Origin: an uncultured Bacteroidota bacterium | GTDB lineage: Bacteria; Bacteroidota; Bacteroidia; Chitinophagales; Chitinophagaceae | Assembly (NCBI GenBank): GCA_903903635.1 | Contig: CAIUZK010000100.1 | Span: 1-57,149 of the forward strand | Reading direction: 5' to 3' | DNA: 57,149 nucleotides | In this document: piece by piece, positions 25,029 to 34,464 of the stretch | Numbering within the stretch: the first letter of the stretch is position 1 | How the letters are laid out: each line of letters begins with the position of its first letter | Program-made: the position numbers and the translations under genes | The notes under the pieces: generated by a model | What the model was told of the DNA's origin: nothing | Databases searched by the model: none | The model's input: only the letters and a program-made list of their open reading frames with translations

Positions 25029-25388
25029 TCACTCTTCATCAAAATCGATCCGCTCATCAACATGCAACCTATGAAACAGCCTGTGGGCGGCAGGAGCCAG
25101 AATAAATCCGATATTGGTAATAAAGGCCACACCGCTGAACAGTGCATAAGCAGATGAAAACAATTTTCCCCATACATTTTTCACCTCGGCAACAGGCCCC
25201 ATTCCACTCAGGATCATTGAAGCATTATGTATCGCATCTATCCACTCAATATGCGCTATGTAATGATACCCAAGTATACCTATAAGCAGGCAAACTGCCA
25301 GCATTAGTGTTGCCACTGCGAGATTAAAAAAAATGCGGCGGTAGAAAGTAGAAACCGGGGCTAAAGGCTGTTTTTTATTTTCGTACAT
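25029..25388 (-). CDS. Small membrane protein with channel-pore-like segment
   Basis: Protein of 119 aa with two to three membrane helices (IFFNLAVATLMLAVCLLIGILGYHYIAH; LFSSAYALFSGVAFITNIGFILAPAAHRL). Between them, EWIDAIHNASMILSGMGPVAE has the place and shape of the pore helix and filter of two-TM potassium channels (the Ion_trans_2 arrangement). The filter reads SGMGPV rather than TVGYGD, so potassium selectivity is not expected. I have no family name for it. The acidic tail is VDERIDFDEE. It follows paaD on the same strand after 93 nt. Confidence 0.6.
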   Translation of the reverse strand: MYENKKQPLAPVSTFYRRIFFNLAVATLMLAVCLLIGILGYHYIAHIEWIDAIHNASMILSGMGPVAEVKNVWGKLFSSAYALFSGVAFITNIGFILAPAAHRLFHRLHVDERIDFDEE

Positions 25389-25481
25389 ATTCTGGTAAAG
25401 AAAAATGAAATTTTCAATGAATTAATGCCAAATGTAACTACCTGCTTTGAAAAATTATAGTACAAAAGATCCTGTCGGCTA

Positions 25482-25973
25482 CTAATGGCATTTAAAATGT
25501 TCGAAAGGCTCCTTACAATCCAGGCAGCGGTAAAGCGCCTTACAGGATGTAGGGCCAAACTGGCTTACCAATTCGGTATCCCCGGATCCGCAACGAGGAC
25601 AGTCAATTTTTTCTTCTTCAAATAGTCCGGGTGGGTTTATTGCTTTACGGGTGGGTGGAGCAATACCATATTCCTTAAGCTTGCGTTTACCTTCTTCACT
25701 CATCCAGTCGGTAGTCCAGGCATGGCTAATTTGCTGTTCGATTATCAGATTGCTTATACCCCTGCCGGTCAGCGCCATACGTATTCCCATGGCAATAACA
25801 TCCATTGCCGGGCAACCGCTATAGGTGGGCGTTATCCAGATAGTCACATTAACAGGACCGGCCTCATCATTAACTTCCACATTTCTTACTATACCCAGAT
25901 CAAGAATGCTAAGCGCCGGAACCTCGGGATCGGTGACTGACGAAAGCCATGCTGTTACTTCTTCACTGGTCAT
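25482..25973 (-). CDS. paaD: 1,2-phenylacetyl-CoA epoxidase subunit PaaD
   Basis: Protein of 163 aa. Residues 1-95 are a MIP18/DUF59-type domain (EEVTAWLSSVTDPEVPALSILDLGIVRNVEV..., TPTYSGCPAMDVIAMGIRMAL). The C-terminus CPRCGSGDTELVSQFGPTSCKALYRCLDCKEPFEHFKCH supplies a metal-binding cysteine cluster, as in PaaD/PaaJ. It is thought to help assemble iron or Fe-S centres of the epoxidase complex. It is separated from paaA-paaB-paaC (32.1-34.4 kb) by 6.2 kb of glycosyltransferase and PIG-L genes; no paaE reductase gene is in the window. Confidence 0.88.
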   Translation of the reverse strand: MTSEEVTAWLSSVTDPEVPALSILDLGIVRNVEVNDEAGPVNVTIWITPTYSGCPAMDVIAMGIRMALTGRGISNLIIEQQISHAWTTDWMSEEGKRKLKEYGIAPPTRKAINPPGLFEEEKIDCPRCGSGDTELVSQFGPTSCKALYRCLDCKEPFEHFKCH

Positions 25974-26080
25974 AAAGATATTTTCCGTATTTTTGATATA
26001 ATAAAACTGATGGTATGCCTGTAATTGTGATGCGGCAAATTTCGGTTTTAATTCTTTAAAAGTGTTTCTTATTTGCTGAG

Positions 26081-27343
26081 GTGAAAAAACAATACCTACA
26101 TATCGTTCAACATGCCAACCTGTTTTTACTGGCTGCTATGCTGCTTTGTTCCGGTTCTATCAAAGCACAGTACGTTAAAAGATACAACCAACTCAGTATA
26201 TATGTGATCGCCCACCAGGACGACTGGCAGCTTTTTATGGGCTCAAATGTTTATAATGACATCCAGGCATTTGACGAAATAACTCCTGATATAAACGGAA
26301 AAAAGGTGGTTATCATTTATACCACTGCCGGAAATCTGAATGAAGATGATGATACCAAATCATGTAACTGCCGGGATCCTTTTGACACCAAAAACTTGCC
26401 ATTCCCTTATTGGAAGGTAAGAGAGGTGGGATCAAAACGGTCGCTGCATCTTGCCGCTACCCGGAAGGGTGGATGGGGCGCAGTTTATCCCTATCCTGAA
26501 AACAAAACGGTGAATATAGGCGGGCATGATATCACCCGTTATGAATATAAGAACACAGTGAGCTATTATTTAAGGCTGAAGGCCGGAGCCTATAGCAATT
26601 GGTATCATACTCCAAATGCACGGGTAGAAACTGTTGATGGGTCTGCCACATATGCCGATTGGGCAGACTTTGTAAATACGCTGTATTATATTTTCAAAAC
26701 AGAGAAAGACAGCAGCGTACTGAACAACCAGGTGTGCATTGGGTACCAGGACGTAAATGAAACGACCAACCCCAACGACCACCATGACCACTATATAGCC
26801 GGCAGAGCCTCCAGCGAAGCTGCCAAACTGCTGGGTAAAGAATTGGATACCTGCCTGTCCCAAACTTTGTTTGTAGATTACAACAGCCAGAACCTTCCTC
26901 TCAACCTGGTCTCTCCTGATATTCAGAATGAGGCCGCTCTTACCTCGGTTTATTGCCTGGCACTGCTTGATTATAATGCCTGGCCCGAGTGGGGCAGCAT
27001 TTACCAGGATTGGACAAGCCGGAATTATTCGAGAACTATTACCTGTGAAAATCCAACATCAAATGATCTGCTGGCAAAAGACAGTTTGCTCAACATGGTA
27101 GTAAAGCTCTACCCCAGCCCGGCAGACAGGAATCTTTACCTCCGGTTTAATCTCCCTCTGAAATCGAATCTGCTGATTAAGATCGCGGACTCAAAAGGGA
27201 GTATCGTGTACAACTACAACGGACCATTGACCAGCAGCACTTTCCAGATCAATACTACAAAATTCGCATCCGGTTATTACCTGGCTACGGTAAGTTCAGA
27301 TAATGTGATACTGACCAAAACAATGTTTGAAGTAATTCATTAG
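26081..27343 (+). CDS. PIG-L-type deacetylase-like protein with T9SS sorting domain
   Basis: Protein of 420 aa starting at a GTG (MKKQYLHIVQHANLFLLAAMLLCSGSIKAQ, signal peptide). IYVIAHQDDWQLFMG corresponds to the zinc motif AHPDDE of PIG-L/LmbE deacetylases, with tryptophan in place of glutamate, and NDHHDHYIAGRA supplies the later histidine ligand. Residues about 340-420 (LYPSPADRNLYLRFNLPLKSNLLIKIADSKGSIVYNYN...FASGYYLATVSSD) form a T9SS sorting domain. It is probably a secreted enzyme acting on N-acetylated sugars; the altered motif leaves activity open. It is transcribed divergently from paaD. Confidence 0.78.
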   Translation: MKKQYLHIVQHANLFLLAAMLLCSGSIKAQYVKRYNQLSIYVIAHQDDWQLFMGSNVYNDIQAFDEITPDINGKKVVIIYTTAGNLNEDDDTKSCNCRDPFDTKNLPFPYWKVREVGSKRSLHLAATRKGGWGAVYPYPENKTVNIGGHDITRYEYKNTVSYYLRLKAGAYSNWYHTPNARVETVDGSATYADWADFVNTLYYIFKTEKDSSVLNNQVCIGYQDVNETTNPNDHHDHYIAGRASSEAAKLLGKELDTCLSQTLFVDYNSQNLPLNLVSPDIQNEAALTSVYCLALLDYNAWPEWGSIYQDWTSRNYSRTITCENPTSNDLLAKDSLLNMVVKLYPSPADRNLYLRFNLPLKSNLLIKIADSKGSIVYNYNGPLTSSTFQINTTKFASGYYLATVSSDNVILTKTMFEVIH

Positions 27344-27347
27344 GTCT

Positions 27348-29660
27348 CTACTTCACTTTAAAAGGATGGTTGTTCACCATTACCTTATCATCCCTGCCTT
27401 TAGATATAATAGTTACATCAGCAGGACGCAGCATAACTTCATCCATGGCTAAATAAGAAGGATTGGGTGAGTTCATCAGTGTAAACTGTATAGACCTGAT
27501 ATAATTATGCAGGTAAAAGTATTTGCAAGATCTGAACCACATGCCGTAATTATCTACACTTTGCCGGGTTAGGGCATCTGCTGTGGTATCCGTTTTCCCA
27601 TCTGCCTTTATGAATTTCAGTTTCACATTGGGGGCTCTGGGGTCCTGATCGCTCAGCAGGAACCAGCAGGAGAATTCATAAAGCTCACTGTCCATACCGG
27701 TTGATACGTTGAGGGTAGTAATAATATCGCTGTCATGAGCAATAACCGGGGCGCTGCCCTGCCCGAACAGGAACTTGCTGCAAGGCTTAGTATCATAATG
27801 CTCCAGGTAGCAAGTGCCATGTGCTGCCAGCATGGTGTCTTCCTGCTTCATATATGGAAGTACATTCCTTATACTATCTCCATACTTTTTATCGTTGGCA
27901 GCAAGCCGGTCAGGATAGCAGGCGTAAACATAACACTGAGAAAAGCGCCCCAGGTAGTCGGCTGTTTCCAGTAAATATTTCTGATCGGCATTGAGGGTAT
28001 CTTCATCAAACCGCATCAGTAAAAATGGCTTGTTGCTTTTTATCTCACTCAATAAGGGCTTTTCAGTATACCTGCCGCCTGCTATTTTCACCTGCTTCAT
28101 GGCCTGCGACCAGGATGAGCGTGACATCATGACATTGATGATGGGCAGTCCGGTTTGCAGCGATGCCTTACTACCCAGCGTTATCAGCCAGTTGCCATAA
28201 CCCACCCAAAGCTTTTCGGTACCCACATGAAAGAATGGGAGCAACAATATGGCCTGGAAATCATCGCCCTTCATGTGATGGTCGGCAAGGAAGCCATCCC
28301 ATTTTTGCTCATGGGTGGAGAATATCATGTCATAATTATACAACGCATTGCGGGAGAGCTGTCTTGAATAACCAATATATCCGCTGCATTCATAGCCCCA
28401 GATACCTAGCGCCAGCACAACAATACCATAACCTGCGAGTGCTTTCCCCCTGGCTATGAGTTGTGCACTATAGGTATTGATTACGATAACGGTATAGATG
28501 GAAAAGATGTAATAAAATATCCAGCTAAACCTGCCCAGCGAGCGGAATTGTTTGAAGATGGCAATGTAGTTCATCAGCCATTCCATGTGCCAGATAAAGG
28601 GAACTCCCATGCCGAATAACAACACACTGAATGCCATAAACAACCATACCGGGGAAAACCCGCTGTCGCCTACCAATATGTCGTAACGTTTTTCCCTGAG
28701 CCTGCGCAGCAAAAAGACAAGCAGGGCAATTCCTGCTGTAATAATTACCACAAGGCCCATATAGGCATAACCCTCTCCCCCATCACTGATATAGTGGTAT
28801 GATTTTGTTTTGAGCAGGGGCTGCCAAACCGGTGATATATAGGAGGTACACAACTGCTTGAGGCGGGTGCAGGTTTCGTACAAGGTGTTGAAGGGAGTTA
28901 CCGGCCTGTCTTTAACCGGATCGGTATTTTTCATAACCACAGCCACCACTACCATAACCAGGAATACACTTGTAGCAATAGGCGCTACCTGCTTAATCTT
29001 ATCTGTAAACCTACCTTTGATAAACAGGAAATAACCGGCAGAATAAGCCACTGCCCATATCAGCATCATTGCCGCATAGTAGGGATGCAGAAACGCCATG
29101 ATGCAACCCGTTGCAAAAAAGTAAAGGCAATACCGCCAGTGAAACCGCTCATGGTATCTTATGGTCCAGTAAAACAACATGGGTATGATGCAGGTATAAG
29201 ACAATGCGTAATGCCCCTGCAACCTGAGTATCTGCGGAGTAAACACCCCAATCAAGCCGGCAAACATGATGGCCGGTAATATGGGAACCCGGTAATGAAC
29301 AAGTATCTTATAGATAAACAGTATGGACAAAACATAACCCAGGCCAATAAGCAGCCATAAAACTGTAAGCGCCTGGCCTGCACTGATGCCTCCAATACTG
29401 CTCAGTAAGACAGAAAGAACAGGCTGCCCATCGGTATATACAATGTGCTCGCCATAGGGATAGTTCATGCCCTGAAACCAGTAGCCATGCCCATGCATGC
29501 TGTGATAGAGGTATGTGAAAATATTTTTGGCGCCATCGCCACCCAGTTCAGGAATAATACGGCTGGGCTGGGTGACAATATTGGATAAAGTAAGAATAAC
29601 AAGACAGACCGAGGATACGGCGGCACAAAAAAAACCTATGTTACTTCGCAATCTGGTCAT
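27348..29660 (-). CDS. Large polytopic membrane protein, GT-C/YfhO-like
   Basis: Protein of 770 aa with roughly a dozen membrane helices in residues 1-440 and a soluble, probably extracytoplasmic C-terminal part of about 330 residues. In the first loop, ELGGDGAKNIFTYLYHSMHGHGYWFQGMNYPYGEHIVY carries acidic residues in the place of the catalytic DxD/DE motif of GT-C glycosyltransferases. The C-terminal region (ISTGMDSELYEFSCWFLLSDQ-like strands) looks like a carbohydrate-binding jelly roll. It lies 6 nt from the GT2 gene on the same strand, suggesting co-transcription: the GT2 would make a polyprenyl-linked sugar and this protein would use it. The specific reaction is inference. Confidence 0.65.
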   Translation of the reverse strand: MTRLRSNIGFFCAAVSSVCLVILTLSNIVTQPSRIIPELGGDGAKNIFTYLYHSMHGHGYWFQGMNYPYGEHIVYTDGQPVLSVLLSSIGGISAGQALTVLWLLIGLGYVLSILFIYKILVHYRVPILPAIMFAGLIGVFTPQILRLQGHYALSYTCIIPMLFYWTIRYHERFHWRYCLYFFATGCIMAFLHPYYAAMMLIWAVAYSAGYFLFIKGRFTDKIKQVAPIATSVFLVMVVVAVVMKNTDPVKDRPVTPFNTLYETCTRLKQLCTSYISPVWQPLLKTKSYHYISDGGEGYAYMGLVVIITAGIALLVFLLRRLREKRYDILVGDSGFSPVWLFMAFSVLLFGMGVPFIWHMEWLMNYIAIFKQFRSLGRFSWIFYYIFSIYTVIVINTYSAQLIARGKALAGYGIVVLALGIWGYECSGYIGYSRQLSRNALYNYDMIFSTHEQKWDGFLADHHMKGDDFQAILLLPFFHVGTEKLWVGYGNWLITLGSKASLQTGLPIINVMMSRSSWSQAMKQVKIAGGRYTEKPLLSEIKSNKPFLLMRFDEDTLNADQKYLLETADYLGRFSQCYVYACYPDRLAANDKKYGDSIRNVLPYMKQEDTMLAAHGTCYLEHYDTKPCSKFLFGQGSAPVIAHDSDIITTLNVSTGMDSELYEFSCWFLLSDQDPRAPNVKLKFIKADGKTDTTADALTRQSVDNYGMWFRSCKYFYLHNYIRSIQFTLMNSPNPSYLAMDEVMLRPADVTIISKGRDDKVMVNNHPFKVK

Positions 29661-29666
29661 GCATTG

Positions 29667-30365
29667 TTATTTGAAGAGGAGCTTCACAAAGTTGAGCATT
29701 TCGGGCAGTAAAATACGATAATCCATGCTACGGAAATGAACATTTTCATTCAGCGCCACAGGTATTGCTTTTACCCTGAACTTTTTCGTTTTGAAACAAT
29801 TGCGTATAAACTCCAGGTCAAACAGGTATCTGTCGATTGTGGTATCAAGAAAAAGCGGAGCAACTGTTTTCCTGAACCCTTTAAGGCCACATTGCGTATC
29901 GGTTACCGGCATAGATAAAAATATACGTATCAGGAATCTCAGGAACCGGGAGATCAGCCGGCGCATATAGGGTACATGAGCGTAATAAGCTTCGTTCTTT
30001 ACCCCTACCCCAACATCATATTCATCAGATTTTAACCCCTGGTATATACTATAAATACTGGCACAGGTGTAGGGAAAGTCGACATCGGTATATATAATAA
30101 GGTCTCCTGCCGCGACAGATACACCTTGCCTTATAGCATAACCCTTGCCCCTGTTCTCACTGTAACGCACCAGTCTAAGCTGTTTTATGCGCTGCTCCAA
30201 AAAGGTAATTGCATTAGCCTGGCTGGCCTGATTGCCGCCATCCATCACAATTACCAGTTCGGCCTGCTCACCTGAAAGGCTGTTAAACTCCTCATACCTC
30301 GAACAAATAGTTTGTTCCCAGCCAGCCGGAGGATTATAACAAGGTAAAACAAGCGTAACAGACAT
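29667..30365 (-). CDS. Family 2 glycosyltransferase (dolichyl-phosphate-sugar synthase-like)
   Basis: Protein of 232 aa. MSVTLVLPCYNPPAGW and LVIVMDGGNQASQ form the nucleotide-sugar pocket, IIYTDVDFPYTCAS carries the DxD metal motif, and DTQCGLKGFRKTVAPLF is the acceptor-side segment typical of DPM/GtrB/ALG5-type enzymes. It likely transfers a sugar from an NDP-sugar to a polyprenyl phosphate at the inner face of the membrane. There is no C-terminal membrane anchor. Its ATG is 5 nt from a TAACTTTG box, predicting a leaderless message. The downstream gene encodes a GT-C-like membrane protein. Confidence 0.85.
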   Translation of the reverse strand: MSVTLVLPCYNPPAGWEQTICSRYEEFNSLSGEQAELVIVMDGGNQASQANAITFLEQRIKQLRLVRYSENRGKGYAIRQGVSVAAGDLIIYTDVDFPYTCASIYSIYQGLKSDEYDVGVGVKNEAYYAHVPYMRRLISRFLRFLIRIFLSMPVTDTQCGLKGFRKTVAPLFLDTTIDRYLFDLEFIRNCFKTKKFRVKAIPVALNENVHFRSMDYRILLPEMLNFVKLLFK

Positions 30366-30370
30366 GCGGG

Positions 30371-30378
30371 CAAAGTTA
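30371..30378 (-). promoter_or_regulatory. -7 promoter box 5 nt from the GT2 ATG (predicted leaderless)
   Basis: TAACTTTG on the minus strand is followed by CCCGC and the ATG. It fits TAnnTTTG exactly. Confidence 0.55.
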
Positions 30379-30525
30379 ACTTTTATTATAAAAGGTACGA
30401 ACGAAACTATTTTTACTGTGAGGTTTCAACGGGTTCCGGGTACTTTTATTATTTTTATGAAGAATTAAACTTTACTTTGAAAAAAACGGGAAACCACATG
30501 TGCATTTCCATTATTAATATTTAAT

Positions 30526-32130
30526 ATGACCGAATATCTTAAGAGCCGATGGGTATTAATATTAGTACTGGTATTATTTATCCTTTTTAAGGTACCCCAT
30601 CTGCTGCTCCCTTTTTATTGGGATGAATGCTGGCCCTATGTTCCTGCTATTAAGGAGATGTACCACCATGGCATTAGTCTGTTGCCCAATGCCATAGACC
30701 CTAACCTGTCAAGGGGCCATCCACTATTTTACCATGCCATTGGCGCTATGTGGTTGCGCCTATTCGGCACCTCCAATTTTTCAATGCATTGTTTTGGATT
30801 GTGTATATCCATTCTGTTCCTCATCACAATATTTGAAGCAGGATACAGGATATTCAATAAGCGTGTGGCCATAATGAGTCTGCTGCTGGTTGCTACGCAT
30901 ATATCCTTCTTTGTGCAATCTTCATTTGTGTTGTTTGAGGTACTTGTAGCCTTCCTGTGCTTCCTGAGTATTTACCTGTACAGCAGGGAAAAATACTTCC
31001 TTGCCACGCTTTCTCTTTCTGCCTTGTTTCTCACCAAGGAAAGCGGCCTTATTGCCGGCTTCGTAATTGGTGTTGATGGCCTTATATCCTTATTCAATAC
31101 CCGTCTTGAACTGAGGCAACGTATTATAAAACTACTACCAGTTACCATAGCCTGTATAATGATAGGCGGCTTTTTTGTACTCCAGAAACACATCCTGGGC
31201 TGGTATGTATTGCCTTTGTATACCGATACCATCCTCAACAAATGGCCGGATATCTGGTACCGATTCGGCACATGTGTTCTGAATATTAATTTTTGTGAAG
31301 ATTACCAGCACATCCTGTTTTTTACATTGTTTGTAATGACTATAATCATGGTCCTGAAAAACAGAACTTTGAAAAACGTTGGCGCTCTTTCCATCCTCAT
31401 TCTGTTCGTTATAGTTTATTATACCGGGAGTTCGAGGATATTAATGGTTCATGAAAAAAACGTCAGGGAAACCAACCTTACGCTATTGGTATTTATAGCA
31501 TTCATTGGCATTTTTATCTATACTGTTTTCAGCTATGGCAGGCAACGGTTTTATGAAACTACCACACAACGGAAATTCATATTGCTTGCAGGTTTATTCG
31601 TTATAATGTTCCTGTTGTTTTCCACCTTTGCCTACTTCATACCCCGGTATCAAATGCCGAGCATAATAGCCATTCTGTTTTTATTGGCGGTATTCCTTGA
31701 TATGCTGACGAGGCAAACCTATGTGCAGCTTTATTACCCTGTTATGGGTGTAATTCTGGTTACTGCCTATTTTTCTTTTAAAACCAATGATGGCTGGGGA
31801 GATAATCAATTAGGATTTACCAAAGGCCTGAAAACCCAGCTTGCAGTTGTAGAATTTCTTGAAAGAAGTAATTTGTATGACATGCACATCTATACTAATT
31901 CATTTCTTGAGTATGAGCATCTGGTCGATCCGAATACAGGGTTTCTCAGATCAGACAAAAAGTTTAATAATGTGGCCATGGAGATAAAACCAATCACCGA
32001 TGTGATCGTAGTTGACAACATTGAGCAGATAGACCTTAAAACCAATCTTTATAAGGACAATAAGAATTTCCACCTGGTTTATACCATTACCTACGGAGAT
32101 AAGTGGGCAGAGATCTATATAAAAAACTGA
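30526..32130 (+). CDS. GT39/ArnT-like integral-membrane glycosyltransferase
   Basis: Protein of 534 aa with about eleven membrane helices. After the first helix, FYWDECWPYVPAIKEMYHHGISLLPNAIDPNLSRGHPLFYHAIGAMWLRLFG carries the paired acidic residues (DE) and the H-P-L-F-Y segment typical of the first periplasmic loop of PMT/ArnT-type GT-C enzymes. The C-terminus is a short soluble tail. It should transfer a sugar from a lipid-linked donor at the periplasmic face, to lipid A, protein or glycan. It is divergent from the GT2 gene across a 160-nt gap. Confidence 0.78.
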   Translation: MTEYLKSRWVLILVLVLFILFKVPHLLLPFYWDECWPYVPAIKEMYHHGISLLPNAIDPNLSRGHPLFYHAIGAMWLRLFGTSNFSMHCFGLCISILFLITIFEAGYRIFNKRVAIMSLLLVATHISFFVQSSFVLFEVLVAFLCFLSIYLYSREKYFLATLSLSALFLTKESGLIAGFVIGVDGLISLFNTRLELRQRIIKLLPVTIACIMIGGFFVLQKHILGWYVLPLYTDTILNKWPDIWYRFGTCVLNINFCEDYQHILFFTLFVMTIIMVLKNRTLKNVGALSILILFVIVYYTGSSRILMVHEKNVRETNLTLLVFIAFIGIFIYTVFSYGRQRFYETTTQRKFILLAGLFVIMFLLFSTFAYFIPRYQMPSIIAILFLLAVFLDMLTRQTYVQLYYPVMGVILVTAYFSFKTNDGWGDNQLGFTKGLKTQLAVVEFLERSNLYDMHIYTNSFLEYEHLVDPNTGFLRSDKKFNNVAMEIKPITDVIVVDNIEQIDLKTNLYKDNKNFHLVYTITYGDKWAEIYIKN

Positions 32131-32143
32131 TTCGAAATTTTAT

Positions 32144-32956
32144 TTACCACTCCATACCCGGATAGGCTCGCTGCATAAACTGCATCTCGGCAAGAATATA
32201 CCCAAGGTGTTCTGTATGGCGCCCTGACTTACCACCCTTCTGCATCCATTTACCCTGGGGAATGGTTATTGTTGCTTCTTCCATAACCTGCGCTACCCTA
32301 TCTATCCAAAGACTTTTTATTTTTGAAAGGTCGGCACCTATACCTTCTGCCTGCATAGCCTTGTCGGTCTCAGTCATGTCAAACAATTCGCCTGTGTACA
32401 TCCACAATTCGTTGATGGCCTGCTGCATGCGCTCATGGCTTTCATCCGTTCCATCGCCCAGCCGCACAACCCACTCGCTGCTCCACCTGAGATGATAGGT
32501 TACTTCTTTTAAAGATTTTTCGGCTATTGAAGCCAGGGTAGTATCTGTGCTATTCATCAATTCGGTAAAGAACAGATAATTGAAAGCGTCATAGTAAAAC
32601 GAGCGGGCAACAGTATACGCCCAGTCGTTGTTTGGCTGCTCTACCAGCAAATGATTCCTGAAATCCCAGCCATCCCTCAGGAAGGCGAGGTCATCTTCAT
32701 CCAATGGCTTTCCTTCACTTACAAGCGCCTGCAAGGCAACTGATGAAAACTGAACGGATTTCAATTCAGGAGTAAGGCTGTTAAATTGTTCAGCCGCATA
32801 TTGAAATAAACTGCGTGCACGTCCCAGGTGATCGAGGGAGGTATTGGTCAATGCAATATCCTGTTCCAGTATTGGTCCATGTCCGCACCATTCACCCAGT
32901 CGGTGACCCATGATCAAAGCATCATCTGCAAGGTGAAGTATATAGTCAAGTTTCAT
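32144..32956 (-). CDS. paaC: 1,2-phenylacetyl-CoA epoxidase subunit PaaC
   Basis: Protein of 270 aa from the ATG at 32956 (MKLDYILHLADDALIMGHRLGEWCGHGPILEQDIALTN). A 21-residue upstream extension in frame is not family-like. It is a ferritin-like all-helical protein (SLDHLGRARSLFQYAAE, AYTVARSFYYDAFNYLFFTEL, LKEVTYHLRWSSEWVVRLGDGTDESHERM). PaaC is the structural partner of catalytic PaaA in the epoxidase that converts phenylacetyl-CoA to the ring-1,2-epoxide. It is last of the paaA-paaB-paaC run. Confidence 0.93.
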   Translation of the reverse strand: MKLDYILHLADDALIMGHRLGEWCGHGPILEQDIALTNTSLDHLGRARSLFQYAAEQFNSLTPELKSVQFSSVALQALVSEGKPLDEDDLAFLRDGWDFRNHLLVEQPNNDWAYTVARSFYYDAFNYLFFTELMNSTDTTLASIAEKSLKEVTYHLRWSSEWVVRLGDGTDESHERMQQAINELWMYTGELFDMTETDKAMQAEGIGADLSKIKSLWIDRVAQVMEEATITIPQGKWMQKGGKSGRHTEHLGYILAEMQFMQRAYPGMEW

Positions 32957-33057
32957 TTTGTAAATTGAATGATTATACCGGGATACCGGGGGAATATTTA
33001 AAGTCTGTCCAGCAAACAAAAATCAAAGACTAATAGTAGCCGGAATTGATTATTTAC

Positions 33058-33360
33058 TTACATGTATTTCACCTCATCAGGCAAATTATAAAAAGTAGGA
33101 TGCCTGTAAATCTTGTCGTTGGCTGGTTCATACAGCGACTCAGACTGGCCGGGATCAGAGGCACGGATATGCCTGCTTTCCACCACCCAGATGCTTACCC
33201 CTTCCATGCGGCGTGTATATACATCGCGTGCATTTTCAAGAGCCATATCGGCATCGGCGGCATGAAGGCTGCCGGCATGTTTATGGTCCAGCCCGGCCTT
33301 GCTACGGATGAATACTTCCCATAATGGCCATTCGTTTTTATTGTTGATATCCTGCGACAT
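33058..33360 (-). CDS. paaB: 1,2-phenylacetyl-CoA epoxidase subunit PaaB
   Basis: Protein of 100 aa: EWPLWEVFIRSKAGLDHKHAGSLHAADADMALENARDVYTRRMEGVSIWVVESRHI is the complete PaaB pattern. It is a small subunit bridging PaaAC heterodimers in the epoxidase complex. It lies 50 nt after paaA and 101 nt before paaC, on the same strand. Confidence 0.95.
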   Translation of the reverse strand: MSQDINNKNEWPLWEVFIRSKAGLDHKHAGSLHAADADMALENARDVYTRRMEGVSIWVVESRHIRASDPGQSESLYEPANDKIYRHPTFYNLPDEVKYM

Positions 33361-33410
33361 ATTATAGTTTGATTTTAGTACCCGGTATTTGTCCGGTACC
33401 TGTATTTAGA

Positions 33411-34361
33411 CTAAGCTGCGTTGGCGGCTTCCTGTTTTCTAGCTTTCCGTTTTGCTGCATGCGCCATAGCTGCATCACGCACCCACTGACCTTCATCCCA
33501 TGCTTTTTTCCTTGTCTCCAGTCTTTGCCTGTTGCATGGACCATTACCCTTAACTACCTCACGGAATTCATCCCAATTGATGGTACCAAAATCATAGTGG
33601 CCGCGCTCTTCATTCCATTTCAGGTCCTTATCAGGCACATACAGGCCCAATACTTTGGCCTGCTCAACAGTTACATCTATGAATTTCTGACGTAATTCAT
33701 CATTGGTCATTCTCTTAATGCGCCATCTTACACTTTGCTCGGTGTGCGGGCTTTCAGCATCGGGCGGGCCAAACATCATTAAACTTGGCCACCACCACCT
33801 GTTAAAAGCATCCTGCGCCAGTTTCTTCTGTACCCCGGTGCCCTTGGATAAGGTGAGCATAATCTCAAATCCCTGCCTCTGGTGAAAACTTTCTTCCTTA
33901 CACACGCGCACCATGGCACGGGCATATGGCCCATAAGAAGTACGGCACAGAGGCACCTGGTTCATAATTGCAGCGCCATCTACCAGCCAGCCTATTGCAC
34001 CCATATCGGCCCAGGTAAGTGTAGGATAATTGAATATGGAAGAATACTTAGCTTTTCCACTATGCAACTGGTCGTATAATGTATCGCGGCTCACTCCCAA
34101 AGTCTCGGCAGCGCTATATAGGTAAAGTCCATGACCGGCTTCATCCTGCACCTTGGCCAGCAATACAGCTTTCCGACGAAGTGTCGGGGCACGGCTGATC
34201 CAGTTACCTTCGGGCAGCATACCTATAACCTCACTGTGAGCGTGCTGGGATATCTGCCTTATCAGCGTTTTGCGGTAATCTTCCGGCATCCAGTCCTTTG
34301 GCTCAATGGTTACTTCCCTGTCTATAAGGCTATCGAAATGCTCCTGGAATGATTGAACCAT
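33411..34361 (-). CDS. paaA: 1,2-phenylacetyl-CoA epoxidase catalytic subunit PaaA
   Basis: Protein of 316 aa. [44 protein letters not shown] is the conserved N-terminal part. [17 protein letters not shown] and [16 protein letters not shown] carry the two E-x-x-H di-iron motifs. It uses O2 to epoxidise phenylacetyl-CoA, the step that commits phenylacetate to aerobic CoA-dependent breakdown. It heads paaABC, with a TATATTTG box 20 nt upstream of its ATG. The extreme C-terminus is alanine/lysine-rich ([18 protein letters not shown]), as usual. Confidence 0.95.
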   Translation of the reverse strand: MVQSFQEHFDSLIDREVTIEPKDWMPEDYRKTLIRQISQHAHSEVIGMLPEGNWISRAPTLRRKAVLLAKVQDEAGHGLYLYSAAETLGVSRDTLYDQLHSGKAKYSSIFNYPTLTWADMGAIGWLVDGAAIMNQVPLCRTSYGPYARAMVRVCKEESFHQRQGFEIMLTLSKGTGVQKKLAQDAFNRWWWPSLMMFGPPDAESPHTEQSVRWRIKRMTNDELRQKFIDVTVEQAKVLGLYVPDKDLKWNEERGHYDFGTINWDEFREVVKGNGPCNRQRLETRKKAWDEGQWVRDAAMAHAAKRKARKQEAANAA

Positions 34362-34381
34362 TAATTTGAATTTTGAAACTA

Positions 34382-34389
34382 CAAATATA
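34382..34389 (-). promoter_or_regulatory. -7 promoter box of the paaABC operon
   Basis: TATATTTG on the minus strand fits TAnnTTTG and ends 20 nt before the paaA ATG. No regulator gene or obvious PaaR-type palindrome was seen beside it. Confidence 0.5.
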
Positions 34390-34464
34390 CATTACTTAGT
34401 ACTAGAACCACAGGCAATACAACCGAATAGGAATGGATAATAGCTATACCGCTATTTGTGTTTC

